This document shows positions 12,401 to 23,700 of a stretch of 64,000 bases of DNA, piece after piece. Position 1 is the first letter of the stretch. Each line of letters starts with the position of its first letter. Position numbers and translations under genes: made by a program. Origin of the DNA: Phytoseiulus persimilis (Eukaryota; Arthropoda; Arachnida; Mesostigmata; Phytoseiidae); assembly GCA_037576195.1 (NCBI GenBank), contig CM075104.1:13346211-13410210 (forward strand). Reading direction: 5' to 3'. The notes under the pieces were generated by a model. It worked only from the letters and a program-made list of their open reading frames with translations, was not told the DNA's origin and searched no databases.

Positions 12401-14149
12401 TCGAGCTTGGCCGAGGACGTCACCCGCTGGAGGGAGGAGATCATCGACGATGCCAATCGTTTGACAACGTCGCTCGTGGAAATCGTGAATGGTCTCCATA
12501 AGGGGAACGACGAACTCGCGAAGCAGCTAGAAGTCGAGCAGCACAAATTGAAGGATGCTCAGAGGTGAGTTCGCCGAGGCAACCTTAGATTTTCGTAACT
12601 GTCCAACGATCCTTCGAGCTGGCAAGACGAGTCCGCACTGAACGGAAGGAGTATATCGCATAAAGCCGCTCTATCTTTCCAGCGAGATCGAAATCTATTA
12701 TGACCAACTGCGCCAGATGAAGGAACTCCTAGAGAGCTCCAAAGCAGAGATGCAACTGAAAGACGCTGACTACCGCAGCAGCCTCACTAAACTCGAGTTG
12801 CAACATGAACTGGATATTGAACAACTCCAGTCGAAGAGCTCGCAGGTCGCGAAGGAGTTGGAAGTCCAGCTGGCCGAGGCCCAGCAGGAAACTTGTGCGC
12901 TGCGGCGTGACCGCGACGAGAATCAGACTCGCGTGCAGCAGATGCAGGCCGAGTTCGAGCAACGTCTGCTCCAGATGGCCGAAGATTACCAAAGACGGGA
13001 GTTGGCCGTGCGGGAAGAGTTGGAACGTCAACACAAGAGTGATGTCGAGAGCCTCCGTTGCCGATATCGACTCACTGCCAGCGTCATCTCCGACAGCGGC
13101 ACGAGTCCGCCCCCGGCGACTTCACCCTCGTATGAAGCTGAGGCCCGTTGGAGACAGAGGGAGCTTGAGCTTGTCGAGAGGATCACAGCTCTGGAGCAGG
13201 CGCTCGAGGATAGAAACGGTGAGTTCATTGCGCCCTCAACGGTCGGCGGCGATGTCTGGAACGTTCGACAGCGTTCGGCTCCGGGTTCGACCCGGCCGGC
13301 AGAACGGCGGCTATGGATTCTCATGGGCTTCCCTCCACTCCACCAGATGCAACGACTATGGTGTCATCAATGGAAACGGACGGTGCTCCTGGGCAACTCA
13401 TCCCTGCACCCATGGCTCAGTCTATGCTGGAGTCACAGTATCGCATAATGTCAGATAGCGCCTCCGGCCAATCCATGCTCGATTCAACAGTCCGTCTGCA
13501 GTCCCCGAACGCGAACACCGACAACGTCGCAAACGAATTGATTGATCAGATCCGTGCTAAAGAAATCGAAATTCAGAGGCTTCAAATTCAATTGGCGACA
13601 TCCTGTGGCTTTGGATACGTTTCGCCAATAAGCTGCGATCGCGTTTCTATTCTGAGCTGCTGTAAAGGTGACACGGTTCTGCTCACGTACGACGACAACT
13701 ACGAGAACTACGTCATTTTCATGCTGGGCCCACTGCTGCATTTCCTGCACAAAGATTCGCTCGAGATAATGGGACTTAGCACAGTGCGGGAGAAAGTTAC
13801 CCGGAGTTGGATCATCGCCGAAGTTGTGGAACGTGAATTTTGCGAGGCAAGGAGGGTGAGTTTTATGAAATGACAACACCTGTGCGCGCGACCGCCAACT
13901 TCGATTTTCATCTCCTAAACTCATTAGACTTTACAGGCCACCAATCGTTACAAAGTCCCGGTGGGAACGAGGTTCTTCAGAGTCAAAGTGCATCCTTGGG
14001 ACCGCCAAGGAGCAGCAAAGCGGGAACAAGAGCGTCGTCAAGTCCTCAGAGCGATCATCACCGCCGCCCAAACGCTAACGAATGCCCCTCAGATGCTGTT
14101 GGGCGCGGCGCCGGCCTCACCGGTTTCATCACCGGCTACATCGATCTAA
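9417..14149 (+). CDS. RB1CC1: RB1-inducible coiled-coil protein 1 / FIP200 (autophagy scaffold)
   Basis: Scaffold of the ULK1/Atg1 kinase complex that starts autophagosome formation (Atg11/Atg17-like role, cytoplasmic). Exons: 9417-9484, 9927-10153, 10279(or 10261)-10439, 10564-10789, 10865(or 10852)-11098, 11271-12166, 12293-12564, 12683-13218, 13272-13855 and 13937-14149, about 1,138 residues; human is near 1,594. The N-terminal ubiquitin-like fold is recognised by VLLISGGECL and GTDTNPIFLFNK. Residues about 150-600 match the FIP200 helical N-terminal region (AWSAVIANLEDA, HVIPDLCAANV, SVAEVVRRKQFSNLFIKWAG, FDDRLPNVEVSD). Exons 7-8 are a heptad-rich coiled coil. Exons 9-10 form the C-terminal Claw domain (SWIIAEVVEREFCEARR, then NRYKVPVGTRFFRVKVHPWD). 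A roughly 45-residue Ala/Ser-rich extension follows the Claw. The shorter length reflects a reduced coiled coil. The start context AAAATG is good. The exon 5 acceptor is unresolved: 10865 keeps phase but is a weak site; 10852 has the better tract but needs a different donor. Confidence 0.93.
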
Positions 14150-17100
14150 GCTGCTCGGCAAGTCAACAATGCTTTTGATTCGCACCTTTGGTAACGCCCG
14201 TGGAAGGAGGGATGCGTGTACAGTCAACGGGATGAGTTGTAGATCTCCATCGTCAGCGAGACGATCACTAAATATTCTTTTAGAGGTAGCGAGCTAACGA
14301 AGGCCGCACATACGGCACTCTACATTGTGTATATATTCTTCATTGTAAAAGTTGGCGAAGCGATCGGACGATGCTCACCTCTAACCTGCATTGTCCGTAG
14401 CCTAAGATGGTAGCCTCCGATTTTGCAGCTCTCGGTACGACTCAGAGCACGCTCAGAACCATTGAAGGTAACGGAGAGGTGGAAAAAAACTGCATTGTAC
14501 TTAGCAACATACCACACGATGCAAGCTTGCATACGAACACAACACATGAACGTCGTGTCGCGTCAGACCCACCCTCGACGTGGTGACCTAATTTTAACTG
14601 AGACCTTCGTGCAGCCTTACGTATATTCAGCATGGAGGAAGTTAGGAACACAAACATACATACACAGAAATCGAGTGAATACATACAACCCAACATGTGA
14701 ATATTTTGAGATGCTTAGTGGGCTTGTCAATATCTCATCGAAGGACTATGTGAAGGTTTTGATGTCGGCTGAATGGTGGCTGTAAACTTTATCGATTTTC
14801 GAATCGCGATCTTTGTTCTATCGAATGTTACGATCTTTGAACCTACCGAGGTTTGAGAGAATATCGATGCAAAAAACTCGGAGGAGTGTCGGGAGAAAAT
14901 TACAAAAAAAAAATCAAGTTATCGAGTATATTGTACAGTTAAAACTACAGACTTCCTCAGAGCCGCGAACGCAGGGGCCTGCGTAGGCTCACGTCCTGCA
15001 GTCGCCGCGTCGTAGAGCACCGGCCGGTCGCTTATACGTTATGAATTGCATCGAAGAACCCACATAGCTTTCTCGTCGCGATATGATGACCCTTCGTTCA
15101 CTCTTCGTTGGTCCACCAAACGGGAATCTCAGCGAACCGTCGTTGAGCTTGGCGAAGAGGGATTTGCACCGAAGCCGGCAGGCGTCGAACCACGTTGCAG
15201 GGTAGATTGGAGATTCGGTCGACGAATTACCTATTTCGTCCCTCACTCGTGTTTGTATATGCATCCCCGATGCTAACTGACGGCCAAAATCGTTGTGATC
15301 GTATCGATCATCGATATTTTCGAGCCCCTTATGACTGTCACGCGGAGAACCTGACAACAGCATATTTTATGGCAGCCCAACTCATCGTTTTTAGTCGGAG
15401 AAGGCGGAGAGCAGGTACAGATCATGAACTGAATCAAAAACGAAAGCTACGATGCATGTCGAGGATTGATGATTGAAGGGTGGAGAGTAACTATGGAATT
15501 TTGAGCAGAAGAGAAAAACAAAAAAAAAGAAAAAAAAAGACCTTAATGTGAAACAAGCGCGAGAGAGTGTTGAAGAATATTGTGTGAACCATGTCGCGTC
15601 GCAACCATCAACATTATCGGTGTAAACTCGGATCGTATTACTGTGCACTCCCAGTGGGTGATTGGTATCCTCTGCGTGAGTATGTGGCGCTTCTCATAGG
15701 GCGTGTCTGTGAAATATTCCGACTCACCAGATTGCATGACAGAAATGATGACTATTGAGATGGCGACCAAGGGCCGTTGATCTAATGCTGGGTGAATGCA
15801 GCAAGTTTAAGGTAACATGTGCTTGTTCCGAATCGTTCATTCTATAGACCACGTTGGATGGGTAGTTTCAGCGATGTGTGATGGTTCCTCAATGGCGGAG
15901 TGACTGGGCACAAGAGCAGTTGCCTTTGTATAAATGCAACTAGGGCGTCAGCGTTTCCTCAAAGTAAGCTTTTGCCTGAGCCTTTACGAAACTCGGGGTG
16001 CCAGCTCGCTCCTCACTTTGCGCCCAGCTCAAGCATGCGACGCGAATTTTGCGATATATCCTACTGTTTGCGTTGATCGATGCAGCCAACTGCTTCAGTT
16101 TTTGAATTTTTGAGTGACTGATTGAATGGTTTTTCGACTGCTGAGTTCAAGAATCAAAACGAGAGTCGTAGTGCGCTCTCGGTTTTAGGTAGCACTCTCA
16201 ACAGCGCATAGTTAGCTCCTTGACTATACCGCGAAACTTATTTTGTAACGATATTTCGTTTTTTCGCCTGATTGATCGGCGGGTTGCTTCGTATCGCTTG
16301 CAAGTCTGTCCATCGTTCACCGCCATAATGGGAGCGGTATCCACGTCTGAAGAAAACTGGGATAGAGTTGGACAACGGAATGCTTTTCCAACGCGAGTCT
16401 TCTGCAGATTCAATGACCTGATTAGCCATAACTCGATGATGGAAACAATCTTACAAACATTGATTATAAGATATCACTGGCTCGAACCGTCCCCCGTTGG
16501 GCTCATCACTGAATACATATAGAAGTAGTTCGCCTTGTATATAGCCGCTTCCACATGAGTGAGAAAGAGTGTCTGTATACACTTAGGAACTGAAGCTACA
16601 AATGTTCGAGCCAATCATCTGTCTCTCATTGATGAGAATACATTATGCGATCGGCTCACTACGCTGATAATGGAGTTCACGGAGGAACAGGAGAGCAAAT
16701 GCAAGAGCATTCGGTTTAATAAATTTCAATCGAAAATAATGCGGACTTGTCATTTCGGGGTTTGAGATGCGAAACACTTCGGATGCCGCAGGAGTTGAAC
16801 CAGTGCAATGTTTGGAATTCCAGTGATCTAGATCGACAAAATTCATTTCGACTTACGCTCCGACTCGTCGTTTCCCGCGTTGAGAGGAGTTCGCGTTGAG
16901 GGAAGCCTAGACAGCAAAGTTTAGTGTGGGAGAGCATGAGGGACTGTTGTCAACCGATGATTGCATTTCTGCGTACAAAATCGAAAATTGATGTTGCGCT
17001 ACCTCGTTCTGAGGTAGCCAGCTTGTTGGTGCTGTTTCTAAGACCTCGTTCTTCGAAACCACATCGATCATCATACCTACGATTCTTCTCTCGCCCTCAG

Positions 17101-17290
17101 AGCACTTTTGAGACTACGACTGGGAATTCGGGATAAGCGCTCTGACCAAATCAGCGTTCCGATACACTCGTCGGTAAACCCGGAACTGAATCTCAGGCAG
17201 CAGTACGATTTCCCAAGTTGGTAGTTGTCCTCGGCAAGTTGAGAGTTTGGTGGACGCGCCGAAAATGAATGATGGGGATGATTCGTGTGA
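14150..17290. other. RB1CC1 3' flank and intergenic sequence
   Basis: No canonical AATAAA was found close behind the RB1CC1 stop, so the 3' UTR end is not defined. Homopurine tracts occur near 14907 and 15518-15539. Open frames are short and unrelated to known proteins. Confidence 0.5.
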
Positions 17291-18583
17291 GTCTCATGTG
17301 GTGGGCTTGCTAAACCTCTTCAGCTCATTTTCAATGCATCGCTCCGGATCGGCTCCGTTCCTACGGCCTGGAAACGATCATTCGTCACACCTATCTTCGA
17401 ATGCAGAGGGAAACGCTCGGACGTGAATAACTATCTTCCCATATCGATCGCTGCAATCTCTAGCAAGGTTTTGGGAAAGATACTTGCAAATCGGATTATT
17501 AGCCACTGTGAGAACCATGGTCTTTTCGACCGTCATCAGTTCGGCTTCCGTCCCCGGCGATCAACAGCCCTTCAGTTGGCTGAGTCTCTCAATGAATGGT
17601 TGACTGCGTACAACGACAGGCCTGCGAGGACCGATGTTATTTTCATCGATTTTCGTGCAGCCTTCGATGTGGTAAACCACCGCCTGCTTGTCTCGAAGCT
17701 TCCTGCCTTTGGCATCCCCCCCCCCTTGCTGTGCCGCTGGTTTGCAGACTTCCTCTCCGATCGCCGATTTTGCGTCAGGATTGATGAGTGCACCTCTGAC
17801 TGGCACCCTGCTCCTTCAGGAGTGCCCCAGGGTTCAGTGGTCGGCCCACTTTTATTTCTCTTGTATACTACGGACCTCCAGTTCGAGATTCCCGCTGGTG
17901 TTTCTCATCGGACCTGCGCCGACGATACCAAGATCTTTGCTGATGTGTCTCAACCCCACGGCCGCACTTCCCTCCAGCAAACCCTTCGTAACATTGAGGA
18001 TTGGGCTGACCGTTGGAAACTACATATTTCCACCTCAAAATCTGCAACCCTCCGAGTACTTCATACAGACTCATTCGAGTACGTTCTTTGTGGGGAAAGG
18101 ATTCCCGAATTCGATCATGTCAAAGATCTCGGAGTTCTCCTTTCCTCTGATATCAACCCTGAGGGCCATCTTAAAGATGCCCTTATGCGTGCCAGCCGCA
18201 CTGCCAATTTTGTTATCCGTGCGTTTGACTGTAAACTCCCTGGAGTTTATATCAGAGCCTATAATGTGCTCATACTGCCTTCCCTTCTGTATGGTTCGGA
18301 AGTCTGGAGACCCTGGCTTGCCAAACATCGCCGTGCCCTCGAGAACTTTCAGAAGAGTTTCATCCGTAGAGTGGCGCACAGATGCAGTGTGGATTCCCAC
18401 TGCCTTCGTCTGCCGCCGATCTCGGATTCACTTGATCTCAAGGATCGCAGGTTGTCCGCTCAATTCAGATGCAACCCTGACTTCATGAACTTCTTTGTAA
18501 CGCGTCGCACCCAAACGCGCTCTGAGTTTGAGTATGTTATACCACTCACAAGAAGCAATATTGTCTTCCATAGCTTCCGGTGA
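17291..18583 (+). mobile_element. 5'-truncated non-LTR retrotransposon reverse transcriptase
   Basis: The frame is open for 431 codons after a stop at 17288 and encodes the C-terminal part of a LINE-type ORF2 (Jockey/CR1/RTE-like; clade not assigned). RT motifs in order: LIFNASLRIGSVPTAWK, VTPIFECRGKRSDVNNYLPI, GFRPRRST, catalytic motif A FIDFRAAFDVVNH, motif B SGVPQGSVVGPLLFLLY and motif C reading CADDTKIF. The usual residue before ADD is Tyr or Phe; here it is Cys, which suggests a decayed or altered copy although both Asp residues remain. The thumb region follows (VKDLGVLLSSDI, LPSLLYGSEVW). The endonuclease domain and the start of ORF2 are missing, typical of incomplete target-primed reverse transcription. 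An AATAAA at 18640-18645 and an A-rich stretch at 18660-18666 may mark the 3' end. Confidence 0.93.
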
Positions 18584-18639
18584 CGAGTATCTCGTCTGCT
18601 CAACAACTCTGTCATGAGATGAGATCGTGTCCGTCCTCA

Positions 18640-18645
18640 AATAAA
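18640..18645 (+). terminator. poly(A) signal at the 3' end of the LINE copy
   Basis: AATAAA 57 bases after the reverse transcriptase stop, followed by a short A run; consistent with the 3' end of a retrotransposon insertion. Confidence 0.5.
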
Positions 18646-18669
18646 TTGAGTACTTTACCAAAAAATTTC

Positions 18670-19875
18670 GAATTATTCTGGTCTCTCCGTGGCCTTGTTG
18701 GCTGAGGACAGCTCGGCACCGGAGGCCCTGTATGATCAACGATGGCTCACGAGTAGCGGGATCCTGGGTGGCTCACTTTATTGAGAGGAGTTCTCATTGC
18801 GGGAAATATATCGGTCGTAAGCGCGAGATGGGCGTCTCTACAGGGATATAAGAGCCTCTACCATGTAGCCTGTATTATGCCCCAACCATTTAGAACAGTG
18901 ATTCACAGTTTGGGCTCGGGGTCGGATTTTCTGTTCTCACATGTCCCACGATGTCCAATAATGTCCCCTCCATTGGAACGTCCTCCCAATCTTAACATAA
19001 TCGATTCGGGATGGTTGGTGCACCCAGATGGTAGTGAAGAACGATTCATGTTCGCCAGATATATTTTGTATCGGTGGTCGGAGAATAAGAAGATTTGTAA
19101 CACGACGTTACAGAGAAATCACGACCATAGTTCAAATTCGCTTTGAGACCCGCCGGAAACCAGCACTCGTCGTGAAGTTGGCATCGGCAAGTTCCTACTA
19201 TAGATTCATAACCTCAGGGGGAAGACAGTCAGAGTCTTTGCAACCCCATCGAGAAGCTGAGAGTCTCACGGGAATGGGGAGAAAATGTATATGTTCCCAC
19301 GCAGTCGCGCGGGGATGAAAGCCCCGTCTCTCACTGAAAATTCCAAGCCGCATAACATCCCATGGGAGGAGGCGGCTCAAGCAATAGCAGTTTCCTTCGA
19401 CAGTTACAATCCTCCAACAATCCACGAAAACGGAGATTTCCTTCTTGTTAAACTTGACATCGTTTCCTTTTGAGAAAGTAGTGACTTTATTAGCAGGTGG
19501 GAGACGAGGTGCGAATCGCTGTTTTCGAGACTGTTTTGCAACTGAGAGAAGAACGCCGATCAGACTGTGCGAGTTCGGTATCGCACATCCCATCGATGGT
19601 GCCCTGACGTATATCCGCGTCAAGTTCGAGGATAACACCCCGCACACCAACTAGGCTGTGACCTGAGGACTCTGCTAGAAGCTGCGCACTCAATGATGGG
19701 TGGTCAGTAGGGCCAGAGACTTCGTGCACTGACCGGTTCGAGCGACTTCCATAAACGTGCAAGCTTCGTGAGACGAGTACGGAGGTCAAGCATGGAAATT
19801 TTATCTGCCAAAATGTATCTCCTTCACAGCGTTGTCATCGTAAGTCGGGAATTATCTTGCCCTCTCTTCTTTTGC
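18670..19875. other. no gene recognised
   Basis: Contains open frames of 121 codons (plus strand, 18781-19146) and 150 codons (minus strand, 19650-19198) that match nothing I recognise. It lies between two mobile elements and may be repeat-derived. Confidence 0.5.
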
Positions 19876-19879
19876 TCAT

Positions 19880-20705
19880 ACATCGGTGAAAAATTGTCCG
19901 GTTCTGATTTTTTTTTGCGTTCGAAACTTTTGTCTAAAAAACAGTCGACAAACTTAAGAAGTCGACCGATCGGTTCCGGAAGTGCCAAGGTCGACGCAGG
20001 ATAGGATGGTACTCAAACGCCCAGCAACTCCAGATTTCTAGCTCAGGAGCTGTGAGGAGGACGAAAGATCGTTTCAACCTTGACCTCAAGATCGACCTTC
20101 TAACAAGATCGCGTCCTCTTTGCTTTCGGGCCCGTAACTCCGCAGGGAAGCCTAATCCGACAATTCTGCGATGGCAGAAAGTTCTCAGATTGGTCCAAAC
20201 TACCTGACTAAGCAGTTGTCGGATGTGTCCAGTGCCCAATTTTTTGGAAAAGTTGTCGTATCGACCCGTAAACTTCTTGGTCAGGGAATTTCGATCAATC
20301 TTAGAGCTTTTAGAAACCGAAAATTTTCCCGAATTCAGCTTCCGTGGGGAGTTACGGGCCAAGATGCAAAGAGGACGCGATCTTGTCAGGAGGTCGATTT
20401 TGAGGTCGAGGTTGAAACTATCTTTCGTCCTTCGCACAGATCCTGAGCTAGAAATGTGGAGTTTCCAGGCGTTTGAGCAGCATCCTGCCCTGCGTCGACC
20501 TTGGCACTTCCGAATTCGATCGGTCGACTTCAGAAGTTTGTCGACTGCTTTTTTGAGAAAGGTTGATTGATAAAGTCACAAAAATCAACCGGTGATCACT
20601 TTTCAACCGGTTCGAGAAAATCGATAACAAAAATATGCATCTTTCCAGCTCTCGAAGGCAAAAAAAAAACAGAATCGGATAATTTTTGACCGATATATCC
20701 CAATT
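19880..20705. mobile_element. fold-back element with long inverted arms (fold-back 1)
   Basis: The left arm (about 19880-20155) is matched in reverse complement by the right arm (about 20340-20705) at roughly 85-90% identity. Shared landmarks include GCAGTCGAC or ACAGTCGAC with AAACTT, AAGTGCCAAGGTCGACGCAGG, TTTCTAGCTCAGGA, GATCGCGTCCTCTTTGC and GGCCCGTAACTCC. The centre (about 20156-20339) is not paired. The right arm has about 80 extra bases (about 20568-20650) relative to the left. Open frames inside are by-products of the repeat. This is most simply a non-autonomous DNA transposon with long terminal inverted repeats. I could not define a target-site duplication. Confidence 0.8.
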
Positions 20706-20709
20706 TTCT

Positions 20710-23700
20710 CGGGACGCTCGTCGAGAATCCAACGGTCTCGTGCAACGGGCGACCAGCACAGCGAAGCCTGCCTCGGGAGGCCAGGCCGGGTATCACTCGG
20801 ATTCTTTAGATCCCGAATTCAAGCGGCCAGAGTTCCGTTCGGACGCAGGAATTCCGGCCGACTAAGCGAATCTCAGCGGCATCTCTGGCACCGTGCCTCG
20901 TTCTTGTGAAGTAGAGTTTCCGTTTCGTTAGGTCAGAGCATTTCAGGAGCGAGGTCAAGGTTTCCCGGATGAGAACTAGGTCAACCAGAACGCTGTGAAC
21001 GACCTTGTACCGCCTGCAGAACTCGCCAACAGACGAAGGAGGGGGACTCGGCGTCGGGAAGTCCTGCACGCGAGTGTCACAAAGAGCCCACATGGGTTAT
21101 TTTTCATCGCAGGGAACAACAGAAATGATGGCATCATCTCAAAGAAGCCAAATGTGCGCTGTAACAGATGGCTCCGGAACGAGGCTCCTTAGAATTCATA
21201 ACTTGACTTCGAGATATCCGTTGCCCATATCAACTTGCGAAACTAGATTCACTTCATCGAATCGGATCGATTCCCCGTTGAACGCGCATTAACGTCGACG
21301 TCCGAACCGGTGCGACAAGCCTGAGCCCGAACCCCGTTGAAAATTCGCTATTTCGTTGTATCCCAATAGATCGTAGCTCAGGCGAAGTCGGCCTCTGATC
21401 CAGACATCTCCCGAGGAGTTCGTATGAAGGATCTGAGTTCATGTTTTCGCCCGATCCAAACACTGGGTGCTACGAAAACGCCGGCGCATGGGACGCACCC
21501 TGGATTTCTTGGAAGAGAATGGAAATTGATTGTTTCGATTCCATGGTCGACTCACGGAATGCTTTTCATCGGGAACGATGAGGAAGGGGATGTCTCGAAG
21601 GGCTCCCAGAGCTTCATAGGGTGGCCAACCTTGGAAAACGAAATCGGGACCACCGTGGGAATTTCGATCCCGGGGCGTGCTCGATCATTTTCAAGAGTCT
21701 TGTTGGATGGCCTCTCTCGAGAAAAGGAACGGAGTTGATAGAGAACACAGTACCTCCTTCACTGTGAAAAATCCCTCCTCACCATGCTGTGAGCTCGGAA
21801 CATGGAGATGTCAGAAAGAAAACGCTTGAGAGCAATCATCGGAGGTCGGTCGGCTCTGAAGAAGTCAAAGCGAAACTCGATATCGTCGACGGGGCACTGT
21901 CTTCTGCAGGATCCATCTCATATTACGGCTCCAGTTGGCGCCCGTACCTCTGGATAATTTCATTCGCAGTGCAGAATATATTCGGAGCACTGATCAGGGG
22001 TTCCCGTTTTCGAGTACCATAATTCTGCGGGGCTTCTCCGAGTTCGATCCGTAGTCGATACGATTCGATGCAGAACAAAAGGGAACACTAAGCCACATAT
22101 GACACCGGGCGACTGAAAATCCCGCTACAAGAGATGTAGAGGTGACTCTGCCAGCCTGAGCAAAAATTTAGGACGAAATATTATCCACGGGCCGCTCAAA
22201 AATCGTGGATTCCCCACATTCCCGGGCACAGAACACGCTGGAGTTTTTCTCCATCTCTTCGGTTTAAATATTCATACGACAAATAATACATGATGCGAGA
22301 TGATTCTGAAGAAACGCGAACAGGGTGGGCGCATGGCAGCGGACCCCTAACTGCCTGGACTCGACCAAAAAATTGTACCGAGCGGGTTCCGATTCCTTAT
22401 CCTCAATTTACTGCATTACCTGTTCTGCCCCAGTCATTGTTACACTTGTAGATAAACCTCGTCTTCCCCATGGTTGTGTCGGTGCCATGCAGGGGCTCGA
22501 AATCCTAACGGCCACCGCCTCTCGTTCGCTCCTCGATAACTTCAGGGATCGCGTAAATATTTTTAGATAGCGAACGAGTTATCAAGTTTCCTCGAACCGC
22601 CCCCTCACCCGTGGAGGGAGGAACGGGGAAGCCCACACAGGGAACCCGAGTCCCGTGTGGTTGGGAACATTTCGAAAACGTTTCCTTGAAGTCAACAGGG
22701 GACCCACCGGTACAGGCTTGTGTTGGGATTTCCCCTCCGAGTCACCCGGAACCAGAGAGCTGTTACCCACCGACCGAGTCTCAGATCATGGAACAGATGA
22801 TTCGAATGCTCGATGGAAGTGCGAGGGCAAAATCCTCATATCTCTTTTGATTCAGAAAGCGACGATACCTCCGTCGCGCACATTTCAGCCTGCGAGGGGC
22901 TTCTCATGATGCTCGATTCGGATCTCTTGAATCTTTGCACATCAATAAGTCGGATATTTCTTGGTTTCCCGTTGTTCTCTAGCTAACACGCTGTGAATGA
23001 ACTTGAATTCATCGCTACCATTGAGGGAAATGTCCTCTTTGGGCCTTGGAGCCGAGTCACTCCTGAGGGAATCCGGCCTGATTACACGGCGATTCCCAAA
23101 ACCAGAATCGTGCAACATTGAAACGTAAGCGTGGCGGTTGGCATGAGCGCTGCAGGTTCGGCAACCCTCGACTTTAAAACTGGATGCGCCCTCTCTAGCG
23201 CTCAAGGCTCCCGAAACTAGGCCACCAGTACTCAAGGTTCAACGACCGCGCTCCTGACTGGGAGACAATCCCGATTCCGGAAGCCTTGCCCCAAGACTGG
23301 TATCCTCCTTCAGGATTGCACCTTCCAGCGGTTATCCAGACTACGTGGCCGCTACCCGCGGGATTCATCCTCCGTGTCCCATGAACTGCCTTGTGATGTC
23401 ACTGGACGCCGTTTGAGGGCCGCTGTGAATAAGACACCGGGACATCGTTGAACGGGTCTGTCGTCTGTCAAACAGCGCAGCGGGAACGGCGTTCTTCATC
23501 TTGACAGTCTGAACAAACGATTCGAAGGAGAGTGAAAGGTCCTGTCCCCATCTTCTCGCGGGGTGGCCTTCGATTAGATGTGGGCCCTGATCCTACTGGT
23601 CTAGAGCGCATGCGCCAGAAGCCCCCCGCCTTCACCCTCGATGGCTGCACTCACTAGGAAGGCTCGCCCCACAGACTGTGAGCACGAGCACGCGCCAGCT

